Positions 44,382 to 59,700 are shown, counted from the first letter of the stretch. The stretch: 64,000 nt of DNA from Allacma fusca (GCA_947179485.1 OX359250.1:29956654-30020653), one strand, 5' to 3'. Numbers and translations are program-made. Notes: generated from the letters alone by a model not told the origin.

Positions 44382-47300
44382 TGTTACTGACACAGTTTGT
44401 TCAATTTTTGTCTTTCACAGTAATTAATTGAAGTGAAGCTTGTTGTCACTCATTTAAATGTCGGTGAATCCTTTCTTCCCTACAACATTCCCTCGTGTGA
44501 ACATTGCAGACAAGTAAATAGTTAAAAGTTAAGTCCAGAAGTTTAAAAAAAATTCTAGCTATTTTTAGACACAGGACAGACGCAAGGCATTTGTATAATA
44601 TGTACCAAGGATCGTTGTCGCCAATTCTCCTCATTCATGGAACGCTAATTTTACGAATTAACATCTACAGATAACATACTGCATGTTAACAATTTTTAGA
44701 CAATTCAAGTGACCATGTATTTCAAAGATTCAGTTTAATAAAACTTGGATTGATAGTGTTCTCCCAGGTTTTATAAAATTCAGCTCTTTGAAAGAAGGGG
44801 CTAGTCCACAGGTTTTCCGCTCAGCGCTCAAACAAATTGGAGCAGCTGTCAGATGACTATCAGGATCCGAAGCATCCGCTGTTATGAAATACTATCCCGA
44901 ATTATACTTGAAGCCTTCTCCAGCATTTGTGTCTCTTAAAAAATACGTTCCTGAGTCAAACTTCACTAATAATTAATCTTCAAAAAATTACAGACTCACA
45001 ATTAAATGTCTACGTTTAATTAGTAGAATCCTTTGTAAATAACATAGCTCAAATTATGAAAATCCTAATAAATGGACCACATTTTTTTCGGGGAAAAAAT
45101 ATGGACAAATAATGTACATATGATAATCTAAGCGTACATACGTGCTTAACCTCGAAAAATCATGCAATGTTTGTATTAAATGGAATAATGGGCAGAAAGG
45201 TACTATTTACTTGTGTTTTTATTGGTCCCAATTATATTAACCTCACTTTCATGCAACATTGTCACATGGATTACGGAAGCTCAGACTGCAGGCCTGCTCA
45301 AGGTACTCATTCAGTGTACGTTCATGCACAATCAAAAGATTTTAATAAATATGAAATGGCCTGCATCAAAATTAGATTTTATTGTTCCTCAACTCATTGT
45401 ATAAATCTACGTGAATGCTCAACCATGTAATTCCGCCTGATGAGTTGATATGTACGCCCGTATACTCCTATGTACAGGTCCCTCTATATCTACTGTGGGA
45501 TTACTGTTAGTGGATACACAAGCCTTGCTCAAACATGCTCGCGATTAGGTAGCAAATAAAACTAACTGGACCCTGGAGACATGAAAAGAAGTACATTGGG
45601 GAATGGAATGTTATTTAGTGCTATTGCTGACCCAAGTGAATGTAAATATGCACGTAGATATGCCAAGGCATGGCAAGAAGGTAAGCCGTAATGATTTCAA
45701 CTGAAAAAACTGGAGGCTTCAGAGAATGAAGCCGTGGTTGATTAATGATAATCAAGGTTAATTGAGCATAATTACTATCAATTAGAACTCAACTACCGGA
45801 GTTGATAATCACATTGTATAGTCCCTTTCTGCTATAGTTTATTAGTGATCCCATCATAAGCCGTAATTTTTAGATGCTCATTTTCCCTCTATGGTTATTA
45901 TACACTTGCATGCTACCGTAATATGTTTGTAATCTATGTAAACTAGTAGCATGTCCTCATCATGCATGAGTTCCCCCAAAACCAAGTGTGTGCATATGCA
46001 CATACATATACATATAATTGACTGTACACTGTACCCCAATGTTTTTGTGTTTTTGCTCGGGCTGTGCATAAGCATTAAATTCTTAGAAACGTTTGAAAAA
46101 TAGCAGTAGTAATAATAAGAGAGGGACTAAAGTTATAGTATCCATATAGTAGTTGGACGGTGTATACAGTTAGGACTGTATAGAGTCTGCTATAATTTTG
46201 AAAATAAAAAATTCCTACATATTTCTCTTTCTTGGAGCAAGTGACCATTTTATGGGGTTTTGTTGGAGGATTTGAATCCATGATTGGGCATTCTGTTCAG
46301 TTTTGTATTTGTCTGCATAAAAGTAAACAGTCCTTGTGCACATCATAAGTGCGAGGGAACAGCAATGGAAAAAACAATTTAATAGAAACAAAAATCTTAA
46401 CTTTTTTTTGTACGTCCCATTTAATGATAATGATTATGATCAAGTTTCAAGTTTACGATCAGCCTCCTGTAGCAACATTGGTTGCGGCTTCATTCGTGGA
46501 GGAGGATCTTTCTCCGACGACCAGCCCTTCAGATTCCCCTCTCTGTACAGCATGTTGACTGTTGACTGACTTGTATTAATGTTTCACTTCACTCGTATGT
46601 TATCCTTACCTGTGCACACCTTTCGTAGCCATTCATCCCATATTGAGAATGCCGGTATTCCCTTTTAACATCTCACCATCTACATACATATATACTTTGC
46701 ATTTATGGAGTATCAACTCAGGTTTTTGTCTCTCACTCATGTATATGTATAGTTTCGATTTGTGTGTGTGTGCAGTACTTATCCCACTCTTATGTAATAT
46801 ACACGCTCCTGTACATGCATGAGTAAGTAGTGGTGAAATGGTTTGAGTACATAACCCTTAGTTGAGTATTTAAGTACAGACGCAAGTGATAAATACAGAG
46901 CGTAAAGAAAAAAAGGCGAACAAATCTCTATTTAATACTTGTTCTACCTCCGGCAATCCTTGTTACGTTCAGCAACCACGGCAGTTGTTTCACGCAAAAA
47001 TAATTCCCAGTTCTTTGAATCATCCCTTCCTTGCTACATAGTCAATCTGCTCTGCTTCTATACAGACTCAAGAGTTTTTGCAAATATCAACACAAATCCA
47101 GCATTTCCCTGCTACACACGTTGTATTCCCACTCCGTAAAAGTTCCTCGCAACTGCAGCATTTCCTTACTCCTCCACACAATATTCCAAAAGTCGAGGGG
47201 AAGGTTTTATTTACTAGTAAATTTTAACAGACACTATAATAGTACGGACTAGACCCAATTATATACTCTATCTGAGGGAGCAACAAACAAAACACTATCA

Positions 47301-47713
47301 CTTCCGGTGTGAATTTTGAACCAAGCAAGGAAACCTTCCTACGCTAATTAATTTCAACGTTGGCCAGGAACCTGACTTTGGATGTACTGAGTGAGCCTCC
47401 TATCCCCGTCAATATTATTATTGTTCACGAAATTTCCAACCAAAGGAAAAAAATAAGTCTGGGGCAAACCACATACATAGAAACAATTACAGTGTCAGTT
47501 GTGCGGAGGATCGGAAGGAACCGTGCCTGTAATAGTACGCTGTTAAGGCCCAATTTGCTATTGTATTGTGTGTGGTTATTTGTTTAAGTGAACACCTGGG
47601 TGTGTTGATTCTCAGCGTAATTTGTCAGATATACAAAGATAATCATCATGTGTGCTCACTTCCGACATGTTTAATGCCGCTCAATTGATTATGTCAACAG
47701 TTGGTCTTGGCTC
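44382..47713. other. Intergenic sequence upstream of the homeobox gene
   Basis: No gene supported; frames of 60 to 90 codons (for example 45167-45430) are short and unremarkable. The stretch probably contains the promoter and upstream control elements of the homeobox gene. A cluster of ATTA/TAAT motifs lies at 45745-45790. Confidence 0.4.
45740..45810. promoter_or_regulatory. Cluster of homeodomain-type core motifs, candidate enhancer
   Basis: Within about 60 bp the sequence contains GATTAATGATAATCAAGG, TTAATTGAG, ATAATTACT and CAATTAGA, several TAAT/ATTA cores in close spacing about 1.9 kb upstream of exon 1 of the homeobox gene. Such spacing suits homeodomain dimers or auto-regulation. AT-rich DNA gives such motifs by chance, so this is only a candidate. 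Confidence 0.3.
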
Positions 47714-50700
47714 ATGATGGATTTGACGTGTAAACTCACTGGAGAAACTAGCCCTAGCAATAAGATGATCTCAAACGACAAGTCCGGGAACCCATCTACG
47801 AGACAAACTAATGGAAGACCCGCGAAGAGTCTCTTTTCTATCCGTGACCTAGTCAAATGCGACAATGACATTTCCAGTAAGTTTCTCATATTTTAAAATG
47901 TAGAAATTCCCCGCAAGATATAATCATCAGATGAAGGTTCATGAGGACTCATCAGGGACATTCTTATAAATGTTACTACCATTGCCATTAATTCTTAGTC
48001 AGAATAATCTAACGGATTCAATCCCTAGTGGTAATATTATTCACGTGCATATGAGATACCTGAAATACATGCTCTTCTAATTTTCCCAATAGTAATTATT
48101 CCAATCAATAAAATTAATTCAGTAGCTAATGCATTGATAATGATACGAGGGTCGACGTTACTACAAACTCTGCTTGGATTACTGTAGTCAATGATATCTG
48201 GGTCAGTCAAATTAATCAATAATAATTATTAGTAACAACAAAACCTGCTAAAGACAAGCTCCTAATAATTACCGATTCTTCATTGTAGAGCGGGCTTGAG
48301 CTTGAATAACCTCAAAGTCAGGTTTTAGTTGGGAGTTGATCTATAATCAAATGTTTACAAATATAACTCTGACGAATGCACAATTATCATTATTTGGAGT
48401 CACATTTGTATGACTTTACTTTTATTTAATTAACACTTCCTTGTATATACACTCCACATGTAGTCACAGGGTAGGTACATACATGTGCCAAACTCGTTTA
48501 TAATGTAGCACATGGCTGAGCTCAGCTGGAAACTTGTAGGTAGAGGACTTCTATTTCCATGCCGTACACGTAAGTATATACATATAAGAATGTAGAGCCT
48601 GTATACACAAAATCTGTGGGATTGATGACGCTATATAGTTGATTTGAGAAGTACAAGTATAGGGAAGTGCATTTGAGGAAGAGACAATTAATGCAATTAG
48701 TGAAACGTAAAAGCTGTAATTGATAAAGAGATGCGGAGATCTCTATGATATATGACGTTAAAGCTCATCAATTAGGGGAAAAGGGTTGTCTACTACTCCG
48801 CTAATATGTTGCCAAAGAGGCATGACTGAGGTCATTGGAAAAGAATTTTCCATAAAAAAAATCTTAGCATAATATTCCCTAAAAGATGGTAGTGGCGAAG
48901 TTCTATGTACAACAACGTGACGGTACAGAGTTCAGAATCGTCCAAGTGACCTTTTCAAAGGACTGAATCATGTTACAGGTATTAATTAATAGCAAATATT
49001 TATTTAGTTATGGAGAGGGCTGATAAATACAGGGACGACGGACGGGTAGTCTTTCTCTATTTCCATAAACTGTAAAACTCATTTCTGTGGAGGTGTGCAT
49101 CAGCAGTTAGTTATGTGGAAAAAAATCAAACCTGTACAATTTTTTTTTGGGCAGGTGAGCTACTACCACACGGTTCTGTAATGTGTACAGAGCAGAGTTT
49201 AATATTTTAAATTAATTTTAATGGTGGAAAAATGTGTTCTCGGCATCTTTCAATGTAGTGGCGTCGTTCTCTTGGGGTATGTATTAATGGGGGTCCACAT
49301 CCACATAGCTTCTAATTACTCAAATCCTCATGTGAGAGATGTGGTAATTCCTCTCGTGAGTGTACATACACGGCGAACATTTTAAAAAGCGGTTGTCCTC
49401 TCCCATTTTATCATGGCTAATTACCTAAAGTACCCAAACAGGAAAAAGGTGGTCCGTCTGAGCATTAAAATCTTTTTAAGACCTGCAATAATTTTCTCCG
49501 AAAAATTCTTTTGCAAAGCGTCCTTCAACTATTTACGATCTTATTCACAAGAATATCATAATTTATTACTCACAAGTCATAAAGACCGTGCGTAATTCCC
49601 TTTTATTCGTTAGTTCTGCCCTGGCTAGTTTTTCTCTCTGATTTGGAACACTCCATACGCCCCCAATAACTTTACACGCTACTCATTACAATTATCGGAC
49701 TTATTATAATATCTAATTACTCCTCACTCACCCATAGACAAAACCCTGTCTTCCTCCATGTCAGCCACTTGTCTTTCCTTTGAAAGAATCAATACCAGCC
49801 TTGATTCAATTTTCACCGTCCAGCCCCCATGAGTATGTAATTATACTGATTTTAGCACATTTTGGAAGCATTCTATCCTATTATTATTTTCCAGCCACCT
49901 TAAACCATGTACATACATAAGTAGTGTTTTTCCCAAGCCCTCTGTGTACAATTCCTAATATTTGCTCTTTTATTCGAAATTCCAGCTCTTGCACAGCCCT
50001 TGTCCTGTCACCGGGCTTTATTACAATCCTGGTGCTGATTTCATTCCTTCCTTTCCGAGTCTTGTTTCCGCTCTGACTGACATTATGTAATAGTCTAAGG
50101 GTAATTTATTTGGGAGAGTGAGACAAAAAAGTGCTTCTCTCCCCAGTTGTTGTTTTCATGAAAAGGTTCTTAAGTATAGTGTGTGTGCACTGGAAGTTAA
50201 ATTTTTATTTTTTTACTGTGTGGTTGAGATGATTCACACGTCGTTCTCAAAGAGACAGGGCCTCAAGAGTGTATTATATATCTATGTATAGGAGTTCATA
50301 GAGTAGTGGGCAAAATGAGTACAAAAATAAAAGGCTAATTGTTAACCCCTCGTGCTAACTCAATGTTTGTTCATTTTCATTTTGTACGCCTTCATTTCAA
50401 TTTAGCAGACAGTAGTGACGTTACTTGGGAGAAGCCCATTATCGTAGCAAGTCATTTCAGCTATAACCCCACATCCTTTCACATTACGTGTATAGTAATT
50501 CTGACTGCACAATAATAATAATTATGATTTTTTTTACATGGAAACTAAGTAAATGCGCTTGTCATTTCACCGTTCTCAAATTATGTCAACATTTCCCCCC
50601 ATTTCACTAAACTGACAACAGTTAACAAATAAATAAAGCAAACAAGAAAATTAGTTGATTTTTTCTCCCTCGCATTTTCAAGCCTTATACCTTCCCATTT

Positions 50701-53700
50701 ATCTGTAGACAGTCCGTTTAAAACAGAAGCACAATTAACGACATAAAAATCTACGTCTTGTATAGAATGGCTAATTATTAACTAATGCGTACGTCATTAT
50801 TTGAAATTATTAACCAGTCCTATTTTTATGGTGTGCTTCTTGGAGCCAAAAAATTGATCAGTTTTTAGATAAATTAATTGCGTCAAGACTTGTTGAAGGA
50901 TTTGACTTAAAAACAAGCTCCCCTCAGACAATAGCATTTGAATTACATTTACCACAAGAATTGAAAAAAAACTTGGCCACTTTATTAAATGAGCAGATAA
51001 AATATGGATAATAACTGAACTCCTACTACTGTATTACGGAGTTAGCCTTGAAGCTTACACATGCTACTTGTATTGCAATCTCCCATTTTTGCACTCCTTT
51101 TAACTTCACGTGTTCAGGTATTTATGCACTTGCCAAAATATGAAAACATAAGTAGATACTACATGTACCTCTGTGACCAAGCACTCGATCTTTTGTATAC
51201 TGAAGTTACATACAGACAGAGACTCTGTGGACATGCATTTATATTCTCATCTCGCTAATGTGAACTTGTGTTACTTGATTATCTACATGCAAAATATTCC
51301 ATCTTCTTATATTTCTTATATATAGTGCTTGCACAGAACCCCACATATCCAGTGGCATCCGAACACATGGTAACTACCGGGTGCACCCAATTTATGGTCT
51401 CCTTAGACCTGTACTCGTAATTCTTGTGGAATGATCTGAGATTTGACGGAAAATTTTTAATTCGACAATTGAATGATGGGGGAAATGACCATTAAACATG
51501 CGAACATGTTTTGACCCTGAGCAGATCTTTTTAACTCTAAATGTGAGACCTATTGGCACTTGTTAATTCATTCCAGTAACTGCATGAGTTGTTCGGGTCT
51601 CTGGTGCCTCTTGTTGGGTAAAAATGGACGCGAGCTGTGTTAGTTTGTCACGTGGAGCTTCTCACCCGTCCAGGTATTTAGCTGATTATAGGTAAGAGGG
51701 TTTTGGTTACAAAAGGAATTACCTCATTATCTTCCAGGGCATTGTTCAACATAAGGAGGATCTATAGGAATTGGATGGGGAGAGTATTAAAGGAAGGAGC
51801 AAGAGCGTATGTGTTATGATTGTATTTGCATGCGTCTGGAGGTACATATAAGTAAATGTGAATGGTCTCTGTATCTACATATTGGGTGTGTTAGTTATTA
51901 ATAGAAAAGAAGGAAGGGAACCTTAAACTCATTGAGACTCTTTTGTGCATGTGTGTGTGTGTGTGTGTTGTTAAGGTTACTCCAGAAGCGTGTAGGTTTG
52001 AGAATCTAATGAGAAGGGAAGACAATAATTACAATTAAGGAGAAAAAAATCGTTGTTTGAATAAATTAAAGCGAGCCCATTTTCTGTTCTGCTCTCAATG
52101 GAGGCGTGGCTCAAGGGTCACGAAATCCTCATTAGCCTCAAAGATTTAATGCAATTAGCTCTTCAATTATCATCTGGCACCAGAAAAACTCTCAACCACC
52201 TTTATGTCCCTCCATTAGGAAAAGATCTCAACTACTCATGAGGAGACGTCTTGACGAATCTTTGTGTCTATTCTCCAGTCTACTATCACCGAGCTACATA
52301 CATAATGGTAGTCATGCATACCGACGTATGTGTATCTACAGATACTTATATTTACAAACTGCAAGTACAAACAATGCCCAGGTTGCAATTGTGTATGTAT
52401 CTACTGGGTGTTTGGTATTTGTGTAATTATTTGGAGAGGAGGTATGAAGCTGAGCCTTAAACCTCAAAAGGTTTTTCCCTGTATTTCTCGTCTCCGTCAT
52501 CTTTTCCCTAATCTGTTGTACGAGTTTTTAAAAGAAAATCATAAAAAACGATAGTTTGTTTTCATTTCCTTCCTCCGATGATGATTTTTGTGAAAATGTG
52601 AGTTGTTACATCACTCCCTTAAAACTTGTTAGATTCTTGTTATAATTAACGTTGGAAAACAAACATAGCCACAAAACAAGCTGATTAATATTTGTTTCAA
52701 GGATTCAATTTCCTTTTGTATTCCACGCATACCCTGATACAATTATTGATCACTGGATGGTAAAGGCAGAGGAACAGGAATGGAGAGATAGGACTCTGAC
52801 TGTATGCACAGATACACAGACATATGGAGTTAAATAAATGTAAATTTTATAGACAGATCCCTAAGCCTTGGTTCCAGCTACTCATTTCGGATGCTGGTCA
52901 TGCATGCCGTATATCTAATAATTCATTTTACGATAAGTAGTCTTGTAAACGCGGTTTTTATAATCAGACATATGGTTTTCAAAGGCATTACATTGGCAAC
53001 TCTTCCACTGGTTTCCTATGCACACTTTTACACTGTCAGGTATACGTATCACACCATCAAGTTCTCGTTTCTCTTAATTGGTCTCTTCTTTTTCACTTGA
53101 GAATTTACGCGTCGTCTCAGGAGTAGTACAAAAAATTAAAAAATTCTGAAGGAAATATTGAAGACATTTATTCAAGCCTATCAATGCGCGAAGATCGAGG
53201 GAGAAATGATAAAATATTTTAGAATGAACGTGAATTTAATATGAGAACTCAACAGTTGGGATTCCTCAACAGTTATATGGATCCGTTAAAGACTTGGGGA
53301 GGGGAATTCTATCATATCAGCAAGAGGTTATCTTCTGCTAATAAGAAGCTTTTGTAAATAGTAAATGTGATAATAATACTACCTGTGGTTTATAAATTAG
53401 GAAGGGTTTTTATAGAATTGAAAATCTCCTGTTATCCCATCAAAGAGATACGGAGACCGGATTTAACAAAGAAATACAACAATTAACTTAGCAAATTACC
53501 CTGCCAGTCCTTTACGGAAAGTTGTTTCTCAAGGTGGAGGTGCAGATCAACTCAGTATGAGCTGGGGTAATAAAATGCAATCACATTAAGGCTATTAAAT
53601 GATCATAAAATATTCCGATGAATGAGTCCTCGGTATCTAACGCAATAAAGTGTGCCGTTTTTATAAAGACTGATAATTGTAAAAAAAAGATTGTAATAAG

Positions 53701-56700
53701 TAGTCAAAAAATACCCACAAAGCATCCTTCTGCAATGAGAAATAGTAACCCAGGGTTCCCTTGAAAACATTTGGCATGAAGCCATGCATTGTCTATACTA
53801 ACGATAATTAATGCTTCAGGTTTCCCACTAATAGCAAATTGTCGTCCAGCCGGATGGTTTCAAGCAATAAAAAATAACATCTCATCTCAAAAAGAAGGAG
53901 GTTTCCCAACAGTAAAGAGTCTCTATATATAATTCTAATTATAGTTAATCTAATGAAACCCCAAGTGAAGACTGCTTTTGTATTGGGATGCCAGTAACTG
54001 GCTGTAATCATATTGTAAGTGAGTGCGACTGCCCAAAATGAAAATCTAAATCCAATTAAAATCTGTCTATACAAATACAATGTAATTACCTTTATAAATA
54101 CAAGATCAAGCTTCCAACACCAGTGACAAAGGGATTGAGCCCGGTCATGAATCCAATTGTTATGGGATAGCACGCCAGCATCTGTGTGGAGGAGAGAAAA
54201 GCCAAACAAGAAGGGGATGAAGTCAGCAAAATAATAATTGCTTTAAACTGATCTGTCGACGGGCTGGAATTAACCAAGTCATCAACAGCTCATTAAAATC
54301 AAGCTCACATCGTCTCATAGTCAAATTAAAGTTGACCGAATAATTTAAAAAATGAGTGTTCAATTATTCCCAGTTTTTCAATCACTCCTGTATCTCCACA
54401 CGAATTAAGGCTCCTTATAGGCATGGGGAGTAAGGAGCCATTGGGAATTCCTGTGTAAAAACTTTATTTTAATGCAATTACCTTTTGTTTCGTACATTAA
54501 CTCGTAAAGGCTTCTCAATGGGTTTCTAAGGCTGGGAAATTGGTCCAGATGCGTCTGTGGCTATTACAATGGGAGCACAAAATTCGTGTACAGAAGTATC
54601 AGTCGTATGTACCTACATATATAAATATATGTACGACCATAAAATTTAAATGGCTAATATACACTGGCAGTAAATACCGTCGGTTTGGGCAAGTCTGACT
54701 CGTACGTTGTGCATGTCAATAGTTATCAGAAATTTCGAATGGGAAATTATTGTTAGGGCCAAGTAGAAAATTTAGAAGAGTTCAGATTGCTACAATTTTT
54801 TTTTGCTTGCCATTGTTAAACGAAATTAGGGTAATTGTAATTTGTAACTGATACATACACTTCAATTGACTATAGGCTCTATGACTCGGACTATACAAAG
54901 TTAAATAGTTCTCAATTATAATTATTTGAACATATCCAACGTAATAAATGATTGCAATCTCTGCCTCATAGTCTCTTATCCTACTCTCCCAGTCGCTCAT
55001 ACATAAGAAACCTATAAATTACATTGGGAAGTTACGCTCTGCTTCATTTCAAACAAATAGTCAATTAATTGCACTCAATTTCTCTCACCTCTTGTAAATT
55101 ATGGCGTCCAACCCTACCACTTGTAATCACATACATTTCCCCCTTTCCTATACACTCCAACTATTTACACTTGGTGTCGGAACTGGTTGAAAAGTTAAAA
55201 ATCTCTTGTAATTTATATGCGAATGATTGAATTTGTGTGCAATCAGAAATTAGCAAAGCTACCCCTCATACTACGACGTAGTCTCTCTGTTTTCTTCAAG
55301 AGTCCCAAGCTTTTGTGAGTTTTGACAAAACAATCAACCTTTGTCATTCTCATTAAAACTCAGGTGCTTTACAACCAACAATAATAGTGTAACTCTATTG
55401 AGATTTTCCCTTGGAAGAAAGAAAAAATCAAATAATTAACAAGAACTGTCTGAGGATTTACATTATAAATTGCAACTTACAAAAGAATTGATTTGAGCAC
55501 TTAATCATAAATTGTAATTCAAGTTTTGCGTTCTAATTTTTATTACCGACTAATTCATCAATGATCTCAGTGTCTTGATTATTCAAAAGCAAAGTTTAAT
55601 TAGAGTATAGAGTTGAGTCAAAAAATCCAACCACTTCAATGTGTCAATTAGCAAGTGTGAAGTGAGTGTGTACCCTGGCGTCATATACGTAAAAGATAGT
55701 TGAATCGGAAAAACCAAAAACAATTACAATTAACACCTGCTCTTGAGATTGGTAATGCCTTCATCCCTTCACATGGCTTATGAGCAAGTATGTACGTGTA
55801 TGTGTATTTAGATACACATACGTCTGTATCCTCACCCCCACAACAACTCCTGGAATTACTTGAAATTATGTGGACTTCCCTTTCTCAATTCCCCCTTGGC
55901 AAGCCTGAAACCTATCATTAAGAAATCAAATTAACCTTCATTATTACAATAAAAACATTCAATAATCATCGGAACATTCTTGCCTAGTATTTACTCAAGT
56001 CACAAGTGCTAGGTACTACTTGTACAGTCACTCTCCTCGGATATGGCATGTCACTTGTATTGTTTCAATTTTTTTCCCCTCTCTGTAATTGCACACTAAT
56101 GATAAATACTTAATTGTACTGACAAACCATTGGCTGGGTAATATTCCATAGGAAGGGGTAAAGCCTTTAGTGAAACTGAAGGAATCTGAAATGCTATGAA
56201 ATCAATAAAAATATTTAATACTACACTTTATGACATTAAACTATTACTTGAACACACTTTTGTCTGAAGTGTCCCACATGGTCTCATATATATGTCTGTG
56301 TCAATTGCACGGCTCCTTGAAACTAAAACACATTAAAATTTAATTTCGTTCCAAGTGTTTATTGGAGATAAACGTACTTATTTGACAGAACAGAACATAA
56401 TTATTATTGCTTATGGGAAATTAAAATGGTTATTTTTTAGCCTCAGCTTTTACCACAATGTGCCTTCTGTTTTGTCGAAAGTACAATAAATTCTTGAGTT
56501 AATGGGATCCTTATATTATATTTCCCTTGTACTCCGTGTATTGACTATGCACAACATTCTAACCCACGACATGGGAGTTTATTGTAATAATAATTACCAT
56601 GATTTGTGCAGCACGACTCTCTCAATAGACAACAGTGCTCGGCACGGGTATGGGTAATACTCGGGTAAACGGGTACGGGTACGGGTATGGGTACTACACG

Positions 56701-59700
56701 GGTACCGATTTTGTGTACCCGATCAATTTCGGGTACTACCCGGGTACATTTTGTTCGGCTTAAAATTTCGGGTACGGATACGGGTATGGGTACGGGTACA
56801 AGGATTTCAAAATGGGTATATACCCACCGGGTACGGGTCAGTGCTCGGCACGGGTATGGGTAATACTCGGGTAAACGGGTACGGGTACGGGTATGGGTAC
56901 TACACGGGTACCGATTTTGTGTACCCGATCAATTTCGGGTACTACCCGGGTACATTTTGTTCGGCTTAAAATTTCGGGTACGGATACGGGTATGGGTACG
57001 GGTACAAGGATTTCAAAATGGGTATATACCCACCGGGTACGGGTATAATGGGGTCATTTACTCATACCCACGACCATTGTACTCGAATATTCGGATACTT
57101 TGAGAATTGAGACATTTTGATGAATTTTATACCATCATGCCCATACGTTGGAAACTTTTGTCCGTATTTTTAGTGTTTCTGAATACATATAGCTTAATGT
57201 TAATACTCTTTTAACCTTACAACATACAATAAATGTATTTTAGACTGTAGCTAACATATATGCTTTTAGGGAAACATGAATTTCTACTAGTCTAGTTTTT
57301 CTACTCTTCAATGAAAATATACAATATCAAATACAGCTCTAGCTAGTCAAAATTACACACTAAGATATCATGCGTTATTGTACATAACGTACTATACACT
57401 GCATTTAGAGAAATCTGGATATAAAGTACCCGAGTACGAGTACGGGTACTACACTGTGATACCCGAGTATGGGTTTTCGAGTATTTTTCGGGTACGGGTA
57501 CAATGCGGGTGCAGGTACATGGTTTGAGATTACATTACGGGTACGGGTATGAAAAATTTGTACCCGGATACTCGGGTATGGGTACGGGTATAGATACCAG
57601 ACATTGCAATACCCGCACTTCGGGTACGGATACGGGTACGGGTACCGATTTTTCGTACCCGTGCCGAGCACTGATAGACAATAAGCATTTAAATAATTTG
57701 CAAAGGAAATGAGTGTTAGTCAACTCCATGAAAACTTTTGATTTGCTTGATTTATTCCTCTGACAGTTGAGATTTCCATCATTAGTTTTCCATAATGACG
57801 ACAGCTAACCCTAATATCCTCCAATGTTTCACATGAAATAGTAAATGTTATCAAGCGTGTGAATAATGAACCATTATAGAATTACTATGAGCTCATTTTT
57901 CTCTCTCCCTTGATAAATAAACCTATTCAAAGGAAGCATGAGTAATCAGCCACTGGGATGCAGGATCCAGCCTCAGCACATATTTAATTTTAGCCTGCAT
58001 GTACGAGGAAGCTACATGAGCTTTTAAATAGCTCCAAGTTTCTCATTCTTATTCCATTCCAAGACACGACTGTTCTTAGAGTCAGTATTAATGAACAATA
58101 ATTTAGCAATTTGTAACACATGTCTGATCAGCTTAATCAATTCCCTCAGAAATAGACTCAAAAGTCCTTACTCCTTTCCACCATGTGCTATATGCGCTCG
58201 AACAAAACAAATCCTCAGGATAGGTTTGTAACTACTAGTGAAAATTGCAATTATGCTTTATAGTCTGTCTACATTTATGTAATGGTTTTAAATTCTGAAA
58301 AAGCAATCATTGATGTAATAGAAAGCAATGATCTGTGATACAAACACTGACTTTTTGTCACTCACAATTATTATCTCAAGTCACTACCTCTTACATGTAC
58401 TTCCAATGACATGGATGCCTTCAAAAGGTATTCAAAATATCATTCCTCAGTTGTAATTTGTTTTGTTCCCTCTGCACACACTCACACACACACACACACA
58501 CACACAATGAGACTTATTCAACGCCAAGGAATTAAGCACATAATAGCAATTAACCAGGAGAAAATGGATTTTATTCCTCTAAAAAGTCCAAATTGCTTTG
58601 ATTTTTTTTAAATATTGTTAGCAACAGTTGGACAATCCTGTGGAAGCATTTGAAACGGAGATACATAATCACCACAAGTAATTAAGAGTAATAACTACCA
58701 GCTTCAAAAACATGATACACTACTATTTGAGAAATTAATTGCATCAAAATGTGTTGTTACAGCTGGCGATGCATGCATGAATTATCTAATTCTTAATTAT
58801 ACACCTCTGTACATGTGAAAAAATGTCGTCAGTCATTTTAATCGCGGAGAAAGCTACCCCTACACTGCCAAGTATACATACATATTTTAAGGATTGTATA
58901 AAGACAATATCAATGATACTTTCTAACTATATAGACAAAATGATGTCAGGCCGTCTGTCTGTGTATGAGTGTTTGTATGTGTGTGTGCTCAATGTGTTGT
59001 CCCGATTGTTACAACTATTTAACTATCCTTATTCGAAGTTTATTACTCCCTATAATTTTTACAGGAAGAACCGGAAAAAATGTATGGATTTTTTTAAACG
59101 TGAGGTGATGTGTTCCTTGTCCAAATGGTGTTTGTTTATAAGGTTCGAAATGTTATGTCAAGAAGTCATAACACTAATCTCCAGGTTAGGTTTTTGGAAC
59201 GCTGGGAATTTCTTTGGGGCTATTAGTCAGGTATTTGCACTTAGCTATTGCCTTTCTGGTGGAATTTCAATTGTAAATTAATTTGATGTGAACTATTTAC
59301 TTCATTGCTTTAAAAAATGAAAGGTACTTAAACCTCAACCTTGATGAGCTAGACTGAGGAATGGGCTTTTGGACTGGCTCTTATCACTTCATGGAATTTG
59401 TAACAAATCCCTCAAACTTATCGTTATTGACCAGCGTTTGAGGAGCCAAATGTAAAAAAAAAACAATAGAGTCACATACTTTTACAATGCAAGGCCATTG
59501 AATGGAAGCAGATGCGAAGATGTCCAGTAGAATCTTCCTTTAAATATGAATCCCGTGTAGAGATAGTGTAATGGTTCCCGAGTAATTGACAACTTGACAG
59601 TGTTTACCTTCCCTGGCTTCTATTTAAGTGTGCCCCCGACGACCAGACATGGAGATCCAGGTTAATTCTAATGTTCTAGCTACCAGTCCTGTGCCTCTAG

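Noticed and set aside
57405..57729. Frames with YPYPYP repeats
   Set aside because: They arise from GGGTAC/GGGTAT subterminal motifs of the hAT element.
58823..59281. 152-codon ATG frame in the homeobox intron
   Set aside because: No recognisable domain, Cys- and Ser-rich composition typical of translated AT-rich DNA, and no splice signals; it may be chance, though it is the longest such frame in the intron.
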